Source: Bombyx mori
Lineage: Eukaryota > Arthropoda > Insecta > Lepidoptera > Bombycidae
DNA length: 64,000 nucleotides
Assembly (NCBI RefSeq): GCF_030269925.1
Contig: NC_085129.1
Span: 18,591,501 to 18,655,500 of the forward strand
Reading direction: 5' to 3'
In this document: positions 1 through 8,225 of the stretch, piece after piece
Position numbering within the stretch: position 1 is the first letter of the stretch
Layout: each line of letters starts with the position of its first letter
Position numbers and translations under genes: made by a program
The notes under the pieces: generated by a model
Databases searched by the model: none
Told to the model about the DNA's origin: nothing
The model's input: the letters and a program-made list of their open reading frames with translations, nothing else

Positions 1-34
1 CTTGTGTACGCCTACAAAGGCAATAAAAAAAAGA
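1..34 (+). mobile_element. 3' tip of Jockey/CR1-like LINE
   Basis: The first bases (TACGCCTACAAAGGCAATAAA) match the 3' end of the LINE family seen complete at 63500-63790. Only the tip is inside the window. The stretch 35-109 shows nothing recognisable. Confidence 0.4.
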
Positions 35-109
35 GCAGCATCAGATGTAATGACATCTATAGCGCAAATAGGACCATTCTAAAGTCTGCAGATAATCTTT
101 TTTGTAATG

Positions 110-356
110 TTTTTTTTATTGTTTAGATGGGTGAACAAGCTCACAGCCCACCTGGTGTTAAGGGTTACTGGATCCCATAGACATCTACAACGTAAATGCG
201 CCACTCCCCTTGAGATGTAAGTTCTAAGGTCTCAAGTATAGTTACAGCGGCTGTCCCACCCTTCAAACTGAAACGCATGACTGTTTTACGACAGAAATAG
301 GCGGAGTGGTGGTACCTACCCGCGCGGACTCACAAGAGGTCTTATCACCTGTAATC
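110..356 (-). mobile_element. SINE-A body copy
   Basis: First of about 30 copies of one family in the window, called SINE-A here. In its own orientation the body starts ACTGGTGGTAGGACCTCTTG, carries GTAATGCGTTTCGGTTTGAA and GTTGTAGATGTCTATGGGCT in the middle, and ends near AAGCAATAAAAA. Longer copies add, through a middle part, a tRNA-like head with A and B boxes (see 36880-37331). It is a common repeat of the silkworm genome; I am not certain of its published name. This copy lies just downstream of the ropporin-like stop codon. Confidence 0.85.
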
Positions 357-516
357 TCAACACGGCTTACAACATTTAATCTACCTAACAGATAAACTGG
401 TTCGATGGAAGTTCTTCACATTGGAAACTAGAAAAACACAAAAACTAACAAAATCACCAAATTTGCGCAACTCCAAAAACGTCGCAAGTCCGCACGGATC
501 AGCACCTCTGACCTGT

Positions 517-747
517 CTATTTCAGCCACGAAGCAATCGTCGCTAGTGGTACGACCGAAGATCCGCCTGGCCAAATGAAACACCCACCTTCTCTGTATCC
601 GTTGTAATATTTCACGTCGCGTGAAGCATCTATTGTCGCCAAGAACTTGTACATCAATATGAAGTCTTTAACTGGTATCGCAGCGGAACCACCGTCCGGT
701 TCCTTCGTTAGGGCTTCACATAGCAGTACCATTGTGTTTGTAAGGCT
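517..747 (-). CDS. ropporin-1-like, last exon
   Basis: Starts after CTGAAACAG, phase 0, and reads SLTNTMVLLCEAL, then IPVKDFILMYKFLATIDAS, ending at SWLK and TAG. This aligns with the ropporin C-terminus (TKTLKIVCEVLS and IPFSTFQFLYTYIAKVDGE). The tail after about residue 45 of the exon is less conserved. An ATTAAA hexamer on the minus strand near 374-380 could serve as poly(A) signal, but this is weak. Confidence 0.85.
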   Translation of the reverse strand, partial: SLTNTMVLLCEALTKEPDGGSAAIPVKDFILMYKFLATIDASRDVKYYNGYREGGCFIWPGGSSVVPLATIASWLK

Positions 748-796
748 CTGTTTCAGTGAGTAACAGGAAAATTACATTATTGATGATTATAAATTG

Positions 797-1212
797 TCCA
801 AAGAAAAAATGGTATAAGATAGAGGAGTAAGGAAGGAGAAAACATGTTGCATCGACTGTAGGTGACTGGGAGAAGGGCAGGAGAATGATACCAATACCAA
901 ACATGAGTGAAGAAATGGTATATGATAGAGGAGTATGGAAGGAGAAAACATGTTGCGCCGACCTCAAGTTACTGAGAGAAGGGCATGAGAATGATACCAA
1001 TACCAAACATGAGCGAAGAAATGGTATATCATAGAGGAGTATGGAAGGAGAAAACATGTTCCGCCGACTGCAGGTGACTGGGGAAGAGCAGGAGAATCAT
1101 ACCAATACCAAACATGAGTGAAGAAATGGTATATGATAGAGGAGTATTGAAGGAGAAAACATGTTGCGCCGACCCCAGGTGACTGGGAGAAGGGCAAGAG
1201 ATGGGTGGACGA
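797..1212 (+). repeat. about 4 x 105-bp minisatellite from a LINE 3' end
   Basis: ATGGTAT-containing units recur at about 809, 915, 1021 and 1126, a period of 105-106 bp. The unit (GAGGAGTATGGAAGGAGAAA, ACATGTTGCGCCGACC, CAATACCAAACATGAG) equals the C-terminal coding end plus 3' end of the RTE-like LINE remnant at 56105-56620. The array lies in the last intron of the ropporin-like gene and runs directly into a SINE-A copy. Confidence 0.8.
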
Positions 1213-1430
1213 GCTCTCAGCCCACCTGATATTAAGTGGTTACTGGAGCCCATAGACATCTACAACGTAAATGCGCCATCCACCTTGAGGTATGAGTTCT
1301 AAGGTCTCAGTATAGTACAACGGCTGCCCCACCCTTCAAACTGATACGCATTACTGCTTTACGGCAGAAATGGGCGGGGTGGTGGTACCTACCCGTGCCG
1401 ACTCACAAGAGGTCCTACCACCAGTAATAT
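1201..1430 (-). mobile_element. SINE-A body copy
   Basis: Complete body apart from its T-rich end, abutting the minisatellite. Followed by TATCTCTAGCAAGCAAAG, the same flank as behind the copy at 5400, so both belong to one subfamily or one duplicated segment. Confidence 0.8.
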
Positions 1431-1602
1431 CTCTAGCAAGCAAAGCCTTTCATTGTAGTTGGGTAATATTTCGGTAGGTAATGCAGCTTCCTTGTGTCAT
1501 GTCGTTGACTTGTGTAATTGTGTTCATTACATTGCGCGCTGAAAAATGAACGTAAAAAAATTCGCCTTAAAGAGCAGGATCGATTCTCCGTGTACTTATT
1601 AC

Positions 1603-1773
1603 CTTAGTCAGTAGACCACCAGCTACAGCCATGAAATGGAGATAGGGCACGCTTTCCTTTCTCTTATGAACTTCGCATAGACACAAGATCCTGGCCAACT
1701 CCTGAGGATCAAGGCAGAACCCCTGCCATGCGGTTTCCACAACATTGAGAGGCAGTTCGTTCATTGTTGACAA
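1603..1773 (-). CDS. ropporin-1-like, middle exon
   Basis: Fifty-seven codons, phase 0 at both ends, including WQGFCLDPQELARILCLCEV and VPYLHFMAVAGGLLTK. The spacing from the previous exon to the conserved Trp equals that in human ropporin (15 residues), so no exon seems to be skipped. The acceptor is ATTTTAG and the donor is ACTAAG/GTAATA. The 5' end of a Helitron lies only 25 bp upstream of the acceptor in gene orientation (1799). Confidence 0.85.
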
Positions 1774-1798
1774 CTAAAATCATTGATTTCTTATTTCA

Positions 1799-2203
1799 TC
1801 TATATATTAATACGTGAAGCAAAAACTTTGAATCCCTTTTTACGAAAATTGCGCGGACGGAGGAGTATGAAATTTTCCACGCTTATAGAGAATATCGAAA
1901 AGAAGTGCACAATGCTAATATTTTTTTTACAATAATGCATAAAAGATACATTAAATCAATAAAGAAAACATTACACACACTACCATGTATTTGACACACA
2001 CACACACACACATATACTCTTTGTTTATTGTCTAACTTTTGTTATTGCTTAAAGTCCAGATTAAAGTCTGTAGTCAAATTGAGAATAGGTTAGTATTGTT
2101 TATCTTTAATATTACGAGTATTTGTCTATAGTGTAGTCTTGGCGAAATCTGTAACAATAGGACCATAATAATATTGAAACTTATAATTTCAATTAATTAT
2201 ACC
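1799..2203 (+). mobile_element. Lep1-like Helitron, 3' end lost
   Basis: Begins TCTATATATTAATACGTGAA after an A, the 5' end of the Helitron family seen whole at 37714-38132. It runs through a CA-rich stretch near 1999-2015 and AAACTTATAATTTCAATTAA, but lacks the terminal hairpin and CTAG. Noncoding. Confidence 0.75.
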
Positions 2204-2616
2204 ACCGCTGGTTTCAATAAATAAAAAGATGTGTGGTGTCGTGGGACACCGGATAGGAACGAAGTTCCTTATGATAAAAATATTAATTTTAAGTTCTATT
2301 CGAGGTATAAAGAAACTAAAACTGGAGGTTTCGCAACAACCCACGATCATTCGGTAACGTGCGAACTTATTGTGGTACACTTAATTCACAGTTGTTTGCA
2401 TAAGAGTTAGTGTATTGCGCAAACGGACGCTCTGAGATCGTGGTCAATGAATGATAAAAAAATATGTTATTTTTTGTACGCTATTACAAAGTTAAGTCGT
2501 ACACTGTGTGCATTACTAATAAAATTCTTACGTTACGGACGTTTTTTCCTGGTTAGGGTACCCCTCCGCATCGGCCTATAAGGAACTTCGTTCCAAAACT
2601 TTTTTTTATTGCCCGT
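2204..2616. repeat. unclassified repeat with internal palindromes
   Basis: Contains GTGTCGTGGGACACCGGATA and two versions of a short palindrome, GGAACGAAGTTCC near 2257 and GGAACTTCGTTCC near 2582, in opposite context. It has the look of a nonautonomous DNA element, but I see no clear ends or duplication. Confidence 0.35.
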
Positions 2617-2700
2617 GAACTTTAGCAATGCCAGGGGCAGAGCCAAACCGCTGCCTACCATTAAGCACTATCCACAAGCCTCGTTTGAATGATACATGAT
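2617..2700 (-). mobile_element. Jockey/CR1-like LINE 3' fragment
   Basis: AGCAATGCCAGGGGCAGAGC and the following bases to CAAGCCTCGTTTGAA are the antisense of the LINE 3' end at 63650-63720. From 2700 to 3550 no feature is seen; 2940-3160 is locally GC-rich but without a convincing gene. Confidence 0.55.
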
Positions 2701-3553
2701 TAAAATTCGTCTTTAGATCTGATCTGAGGTTGGTGCTCAAATCCTGCAATCCACATCACTTGTAGTGGCCACCCTCATAGAGCAGCAAACACCAGGATCG
2801 AGTTAAAGTAAGATAAGTACCGAACTATATTATAAATGCAACAAACCATAACTTCACATGTTTGCAAGCTCCTCTGTTTGTTGTTTTAAGCTGTACACAA
2901 GCTCACTACTCCTGTTTGAGCATAGCTGGAATAGCCCCATAGACTCCCCGCGTACTAGGCAGCCAGATGAATATATGGCCTTGTATGGGAGTTGTATGGG
3001 AGATCGCGCACATAAGTAGCCCGGGACCCTTGGCTGCGGCAGCCAATACAACGCGCCTATTGCACGGCACCCAGAGCGAGTGCTGGCGAATGTATGTGGC
3101 TGCTGTCAGTCCCCGCGCACTTGCTGTAGCGGCCAATGCATATTCGTTTTGTCAAATGTTGGTTATATGACACAGCATGCTTGTACAATCTCTTGTATTT
3201 AAAAAAAAACGGTCTGGGTATGAATGAACATCTTTAAAATAGTTATAGAATAAGCCTTTTTATTGCCGTCTTAGAAAAAGTGGATGAATCCAGTGTCTTT
3301 GCTTTGCGTTTTTTTATGAGATAAAGTCCAAATCGCTCGACGAATAGATCATAAATTGGCTTCGATTGGCTGCTATAACTGGCTGCTCAAATATGTCCCC
3401 GCCTAGTACGCGGGAAGCCTTACACTACCAGCGATTAGGTAGGGGGGAAAATCACGACTCCCAATTTGCAGTAGGCACTATAAAAAGGTTTTAAACGCGC
3501 TTATATTATCGGTCTAAATCACTCTCCCAACTCAACTGGTGCATTAACAATAC

Positions 3554-3717
3554 CTGATTAGAGAGGACCTTCAAGCATCCTCGTGTGAGGCCTCCCTCGG
3601 TTGTGAACACGGGATACTCAAGCCTCAGTTTGACCGGAGGAGGGCGGTGCTGAGCCAGAGCATTGAAGTACTCGTAGGACCAACGAAGCAGGTCGTAGGG
3701 TTGAGTTTTTATAGCCG
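3554..3717 (-). CDS. ropporin-1-like, exon with RIIa docking region
   Basis: Reads AAIKTQPYDLLRWSYEYF and on to KVLSNQ, matching the RIIa dimerisation/docking helices of ropporin (family pattern AAIRVQPQDLIQWAADYF). The acceptor is the CAG after a short pyrimidine stretch (minus-strand tgttttcag). The first two bases complete a split codon, so a coding exon must lie upstream. The donor is AATCAG followed by GTATTG, phase 0. An ATG overlaps the acceptor (ATGTTTTCAG) but starting there would cut the docking fold, so it is not used. A roughly 400-bp dinucleotide repeat begins about 65 bp upstream of the acceptor in gene orientation. Confidence 0.85.
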
Positions 3718-3782
3718 CTGAAAACATTGGTAGGTAAAGTAGTGCTCGTTTTGTGTAACAATCTGAGTATATATCGAGTGGT

Positions 3783-3809
3783 GTTTGTGTGTGTGTGTGC
3801 GCGCGTGTG

Positions 3810-3881
<72 letters not shown>

Positions 3882-4002
3882 TGTGTGTATGCGTGCGTGT
3901 GTGTGTGTGTGTGTGTATGCGTGTGTGTGCGTGTGTTTGTGTGTTTTCGTGTGTGTGTGTGCGTGTGTGTGTGCGTGTGTGCGCGCGCGTGTGTGCGCGC
4001 GC

Positions 4003-4067
<65 letters not shown>

Positions 4068-4193
4068 CGTGCGTGCGCGTGAGTGTGCGTGTGTGTGTGT
4101 TTGTGCGTGTGTGTGTGTGTGTTTGTGCGTGTGCGTGTGTGTGTGTGCGCGTGTGTGTATGTGTGCGCGTGTGTGTATGTGTGCGCGTGTGTA
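3783..4193 (+). repeat. long GT/CA microsatellite
   Basis: About 410 bp of nearly pure GT with GC interruptions (GCGCGC) and a few TT and AT steps. On the gene strand it reads CA-rich and lies about 65 bp upstream of the ropporin-like RIIa exon acceptor. The alternating purine-pyrimidine pattern favours Z-DNA and length variation. Confidence 0.97.
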
Positions 4194-4213
4194 TTGGATA
4201 TGATATATCGAGT

Positions 4214-4390
4214 GGTTTTTTTATTGCCTTCATGGGTTGATGAAGTCAAAGCCCACTTGGAGCCTAGTGGTTATTTAGTGGTAATGACCCATCTTGAAAG
4301 ACGAGTTCCAAGTCTCACTCACTACAGTCTAGTGCCTACCCCGCTCTTCGAACCAAAATACATTGCTGCCTTTACCTTTGCAGTATCTTT
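4214..4390 (-). mobile_element. degenerate SINE-A copy
   Basis: Starts TTTTTTTATTGCC and keeps the order of SINE-A blocks with many substitutions, so it is one of the older copies here. Confidence 0.5.
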
Positions 4391-4601
4391 TCAGGATGTA
4401 AGGATATTTTGGTGGAATCACAATCTGCTCCGAGCAGTACATCTGCTCCACTAATTCAGGCATCCTGATCGAGGTTCAGATTCCTCTGAAGTTCTAGAAG
4501 GTGTAGCAAAAACCCTATCCGTTGATAAACAGCTGAAAAGGTTTCCCGAATTATAGGGAGATTCTGGAAAGAAAATATCGAGCAATTTATAAAAAAATTG
4601 G

Positions 4602-4786
4602 TAAGTAATATGTGGAGGTATAAAGACGGAGAAAATCTTTTACCGAGCGGGTAATATTGCTCGGTAGACCGACAGTCCAAATATTATTGTTAAGAACTTA
4701 TATCTAAGCAAGCTTATCTTGAAAATGTCGTAAGCGAGATTCGGGCATCTTTCAAATAATAATATCTTGTGTTAGCTGCCGCCACA
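4602..4786 (-). repeat. diverged solo LTR of the small LTR element
   Basis: Read on the minus strand it starts TGTGGCGGCAGCTAAC and contains AATCTCGCTTACGACATTTT and CGGTCTACCGAGCAATATTA, matching the 180-bp LTRs at 17425 and 18003 at about 70-75 percent by eye. No internal region or second LTR is nearby. From 4790 to 5395 no feature is seen. Confidence 0.65.
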
Positions 4787-5399
4787 AGTACATAAATAAT
4801 CTTTGGTTATTAGTATTTCGTGTTATATTCATTCGTTTTTTATCAATGCAAATAGAATAGAATAGAAAGATTTACAATTGGATTCTATTTTATCTATTAT
4901 CTTCCTCAGTAATTGGGCACTTGATTGTATTAGAAACTTTGTGCCGATTTCTTTGTAGCTAAATAAATAAGAAGGTTAGAATTGTACCTAATCTACATGC
5001 CGGGAATGTCTTGGCTTATCCTCTAAGATGGTAAATACCCCAAATAATCTACGGATTACAAAGATAAAACATTAAATTAGATCAACCCGAAACACTTACC
5101 CCGTTATGGATTTTGTTTGACTCATAGACCTTTAAAGACTTCAGTGGTTTGACTTTATAGTTGCTATGACAACGGGCAACGTCAAAATTATGCCAAAGTT
5201 TTCTGTCTGTGTACATTAATTATTAATTTATACAGTCTTTCATCATGCTTTCATCACACATTTGTATGTGTTATTTTTTGACACATGCACTTTCTTTTAT
5301 TACTACAGTTTTTATGTGCCACATAACATGCCCATAACATTTGCAACACTGGTAGCGAAATTATTGACTGACGCTATTGTCTTTTCAAAGTTCAAGGTT

Positions 5400-5754
5400 T
5401 TTTTATTGCTTAGGTGTGTGGAGGAGTTCACAGCCCACCTGATGTTAAGTCGTTACCAGAGCCCATATACATCTACAACGTAAATGCTGCCACCCACCTC
5501 GAGACATGAATTGTAGGGTTTCAGTTTTAACAGTACAACGGCTTCCCCGCCCGAAAAGCATTACTGCTTCATGGCAGAAACAAGCAGGGTGGTACCTACC
5601 CCTCACAAGAGGTCCTACCACTAGTAATATCTCTGGCAAGCAAAGTCTTTCATTGTATTTGGCTAATATTTCGGTAAGTAATGCAGTTCCCTTGTGTCAT
5701 GTGGGGCGAAATGACGCAAATTATAATTTTGCGGGGTTGATTTTTATTACACGA
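5400..5754 (-). mobile_element. full-length SINE-A copy, first part (interrupted)
   Basis: Body plus middle part, ending GATTTTTATTACACGA. The rest of the copy (GAAGTCAATCGTCGGCATTT onward) resumes near 6685, after a Helitron that itself contains a pogo-type element. Confidence 0.8.
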
Positions 5755-6664
5755 CTAGCTGACCCGGCTGACTTCGTAGTGCATCAATCAACTTTTGTCT
5801 AGAATAAACTTAAAACAAACAAAAGGAATCCGTCCGACGGGGACGCGTCAAAGGGAAAACCAAAATTGTTATTTTTATTTAATTCCGAGCATTTTCATAT
5901 TTATCTACCTTTTAAAACTTCCCTTGACTTCCACAAATAATTCAAGACCAAAATTAGTCAAATCGGTCCAGCCGTTCTCGAGTTTTAGCGAGACTAACGA
6001 CCAGCAATTCATTTTTGTATATACAGTCAAAACCGTTTACTGCGACATCGTTTAATAAACTTTAATACAACATGCCGGTTGTAATAACCCACAACAAAGG
6101 TCCCGGCTGAATGCCATATGACCGCCTTATTAAAAATATTGCTTTCTACGACATTGGTAATAACGACATACCTCATAAAACGACCACATTTAACTAATAT
6201 TTCGGAGAATTAGATCTGTTAGGACGACCGGCTAAGCTGTATTGTAAACAATTTGAATAGGTATCCACATTTGTCTTCAATGGATTTAAAATCAGGAAAG
6301 AAAACAATAGGACTTAGTTTAGTGTAGGGTCTTTTCTAATTCTTAGAAACAAAACACGTGCATGCGGTAGTCAAAGCCCGCTTCTTCATATCTCTTCAGT
6401 TAGCTTGTTACTTATCTATACACAAGACGCACCAAAACTTTGTGGAGTTATTCGTGAAACTTTCAAAATGTCGCAAAGAAAAATAAAACTATATAAAAGA
6501 AAAAAGAAAAATATATAAATATATTTTTCCAATAATTCCCTATCGATTTGTTTGTACTTGCACGATACACATTAAACATCACCGGTTGTTACGACTATCG
6601 GTTTTTACGACTGAATATGAGCAGTCCCTTCGATGTCGTTATAACAGATTTTGACTGTATATAG
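5755..6664 (-). mobile_element. Helitron (Hel-2 type) with inserted MITE
   Basis: In minus orientation the 3' end is GAAGTCAGCCGGGTCAGCTAG followed by T, the Helitron terminus; the 5' part includes CGAGAACGGCTGGACCGATT and TACAAAAATGAATTGC and would end in TC near 6664. The pogo-type element at 6024-6657 splits it near its 5' end. Noncoding, nonautonomous. Confidence 0.65.
6024..6657. mobile_element. pogo-type MITE
   Basis: Ends CAGTCAAAACCGTTTACTGC and, inverted, CAGTCAAAATCTGTTATAAC, flanked on both sides by TA, the pogo/Tc1-mariner target. The 634-bp interior has no open frame of note. Confidence 0.75.
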
Positions 6665-6684
6665 ATAGATAGTAGATATAGATA

Positions 6685-6800
6685 TTATTCTTACACCGTA
6701 GAAGTCAATCGTCGGCATTTGTTAAGTACGTATTTCATTTAAAAAATTGGTACTTGCCAGAGGGGTTTTGACACCGGTGCATGGGTAAATACCTACCAAT
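6685..6800 (-). mobile_element. SINE-A copy, second part with remnant tRNA-like head
   Basis: GTTAAGTACGTATTTCATTT then AAAATTGGTACTTGCCAG and ACACCGGTGCATG, the middle and head region missing from the part ending at 5754. From 6800 to 7300 there is AT-rich sequence without a recognised feature. Confidence 0.65.
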
Positions 6801-7299
6801 GATTAATGCAATGAATAACTGTACATATGTACTAATATGTATTATTATTACCTATATTATTAGTAAGCTGTCACTTAGTGTTTGATTTTTTTTCTTGTTG
6901 GTATAGGACGTGATGTTAACAATTCTTCAAAAACAATAAAGATAAGAAATAATTTAATTAATAAATCGCAGAGAATGTTTTCGTCCAATAGCACTTTTCA
7001 TGGTTAGTTTCACTTTGAAATCTACCTCGAAATTTTTATATTGTTTAGCGCGAATTTCTACAGTACCCTACTAACGCCATCTATGAAAGCGCACGTTAAC
7101 TAAATTCTCGATGTCGATATCACGTGGACAGCGAATATCAGAACGTAAAAAATACATAACCTGTTTCCCTTTTAGTACATTGACGAATTCCGTATTTCTG
7201 TGTCGTGTGTTCATTTTATAAATCAACGTTGTTCACATTAACAAACTAATAATCGAATTACAAAAACGATCAAATAACATTACGATTGTGTCTCTAGTG

Positions 7300-7608
7300 T
7301 CGCTCGTGCAGTATTGACATTGTTTTGTTAAGATACGTAGTGCTTTAGTACGTTCAAATAGAATCTGTAACAGGTGAATGAAATCATAACACGGAATTAA
7401 AATGTTCGAGCTACGACGATATTAAAACTAGATATTGTTGTGCCGTCAGGGTTTTTTTTTTCGTTTCATTATTATGTATCGGTCAGCGTGTTCGCGTAAA
7501 TTTGTGACAAACGTTGCTGTGACGAGATAGTGTCTGAGAAATGGGTGATAGGTTAAAACACCCATTTAAAGTGAAAACAAAGACGGTGTCTGTAGTGTTC
7601 GAAGAAAA
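7300..7608 (+). promoter_or_regulatory. probable Myrf 5' UTR / promoter area
   Basis: About 300 bp of non-repetitive, locally CpG-richer sequence upstream of the candidate start codon at 7609, unlike the AT-rich repeats around it. A GGTCAGCGTG string near 7480 resembles an arthropod initiator, but no TATA box or downstream element is convincing. No transcript evidence is available here, so the call rests on position only. Confidence 0.25.
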
Positions 7609-7639
7609 ATGGATTTGATCACAGACCTTCCACCTCTCA
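7609..7639 (+). CDS. Myrf: Myrf candidate first coding exon 1A
   Basis: ATG in a good context (GAAAAATGG) opens MDLITDLPPL and ends on a strong donor, A/GTGAGT, in phase 1. Joining to the exon at 49496 restores an AGT codon and an open frame, giving MDLITDLPPLS-PGFITDL. The exon is only 31 bp, so the support is the start context, the donor, the phase match and unique flanking sequence. A competing candidate is at 34522-34597, and both may be used. Confidence 0.55.
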
Positions 7640-8225
7640 GTGAGTACTTTCTAATCATAATTAATGTTGATTTATAAAAAGGGCTAATACTTTTGTTTTT
7701 GGTGAGTAAATTAATGAGTATTGTACGAGACGAGATGCGTTGGAGCCAATGTTGGCTCAATTCGTTGTCGGCGAATATGTTACTTAGTTAGCTATTTAAA
7801 TAAATAAAAATATGCCTTACTTATGAATTTTTCCATGTACTTATACATATTTATAACAGGCGTTTAGTAACGAATTCTTCACGATTACTAATTAAAACGA
7901 AATAATCATAATAAAATACGTGAAATGTCTTACCATTCTCAACATTTATTATTCTTATTATACATTTTAATAGCATTTTTAGTAACAATTTTTCAGAATT
8001 CCTAACAACGAAACAACAAAAATTTTTCTTTTTTTTTTAAACTTTCGTCACAGACATCACAGACATCATAGGAATGAATCTGTTACATTTTATAACGTAC
8101 TTAGTTAAAACAAATAATTAATGTGATAATGTGCTTGTGATAATCTATGTTCGTGACTCCGTGAGCTAGTGTGAGCGTTTCCGAAACCAGACGTCCATTG
8201 TTAACGGGTTCCCATAGCCTAACAA

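Larger units (their letters stand above)
517..3717 (-). other. ropporin-1-like gene, 5' exon missing
   Basis: Three exons on the minus strand (3717-3554, 1773-1603, 747-517) join in phase 0 at both junctions to give about 187 residues ending in a stop. The product follows the ropporin family along its whole length: the end of an RIIa-type dimerisation/docking fold, a linker of the same length as in human ropporin, and the C-terminal region. Ropporins sit in the sperm flagellum fibrous sheath or radial spoke and bind AKAP amphipathic helices through the RIIa-like fold, so a testis/flagellar role is expected (family knowledge). The usual length is about 210 residues, so 20-25 N-terminal residues are missing; they should sit on an exon ending in phase 1 upstream of 3717, which I could not find. 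The gene is divergent to the Myrf homologue, about 3.9 kb away. No symbol is given because ROPN1 and ROPN1L cannot be separated here. Confidence 0.85.

Noticed and set aside
2854..3170. Overlapping open frames in the GC-richer patch at about 2.9-3.1 kb
   Set aside because: They overlap in several frames, have no recognisable motifs, and the ropporin exons on both sides already join in phase without them.
3506..4249. Long open frames of His-Thr or Cys-Val repeats over the GT/CA tract, one fused to real ropporin sequence
   Set aside because: Dinucleotide repeats are open in several frames by composition. Only the part from 3717 down is coding, entered through a splice acceptor.
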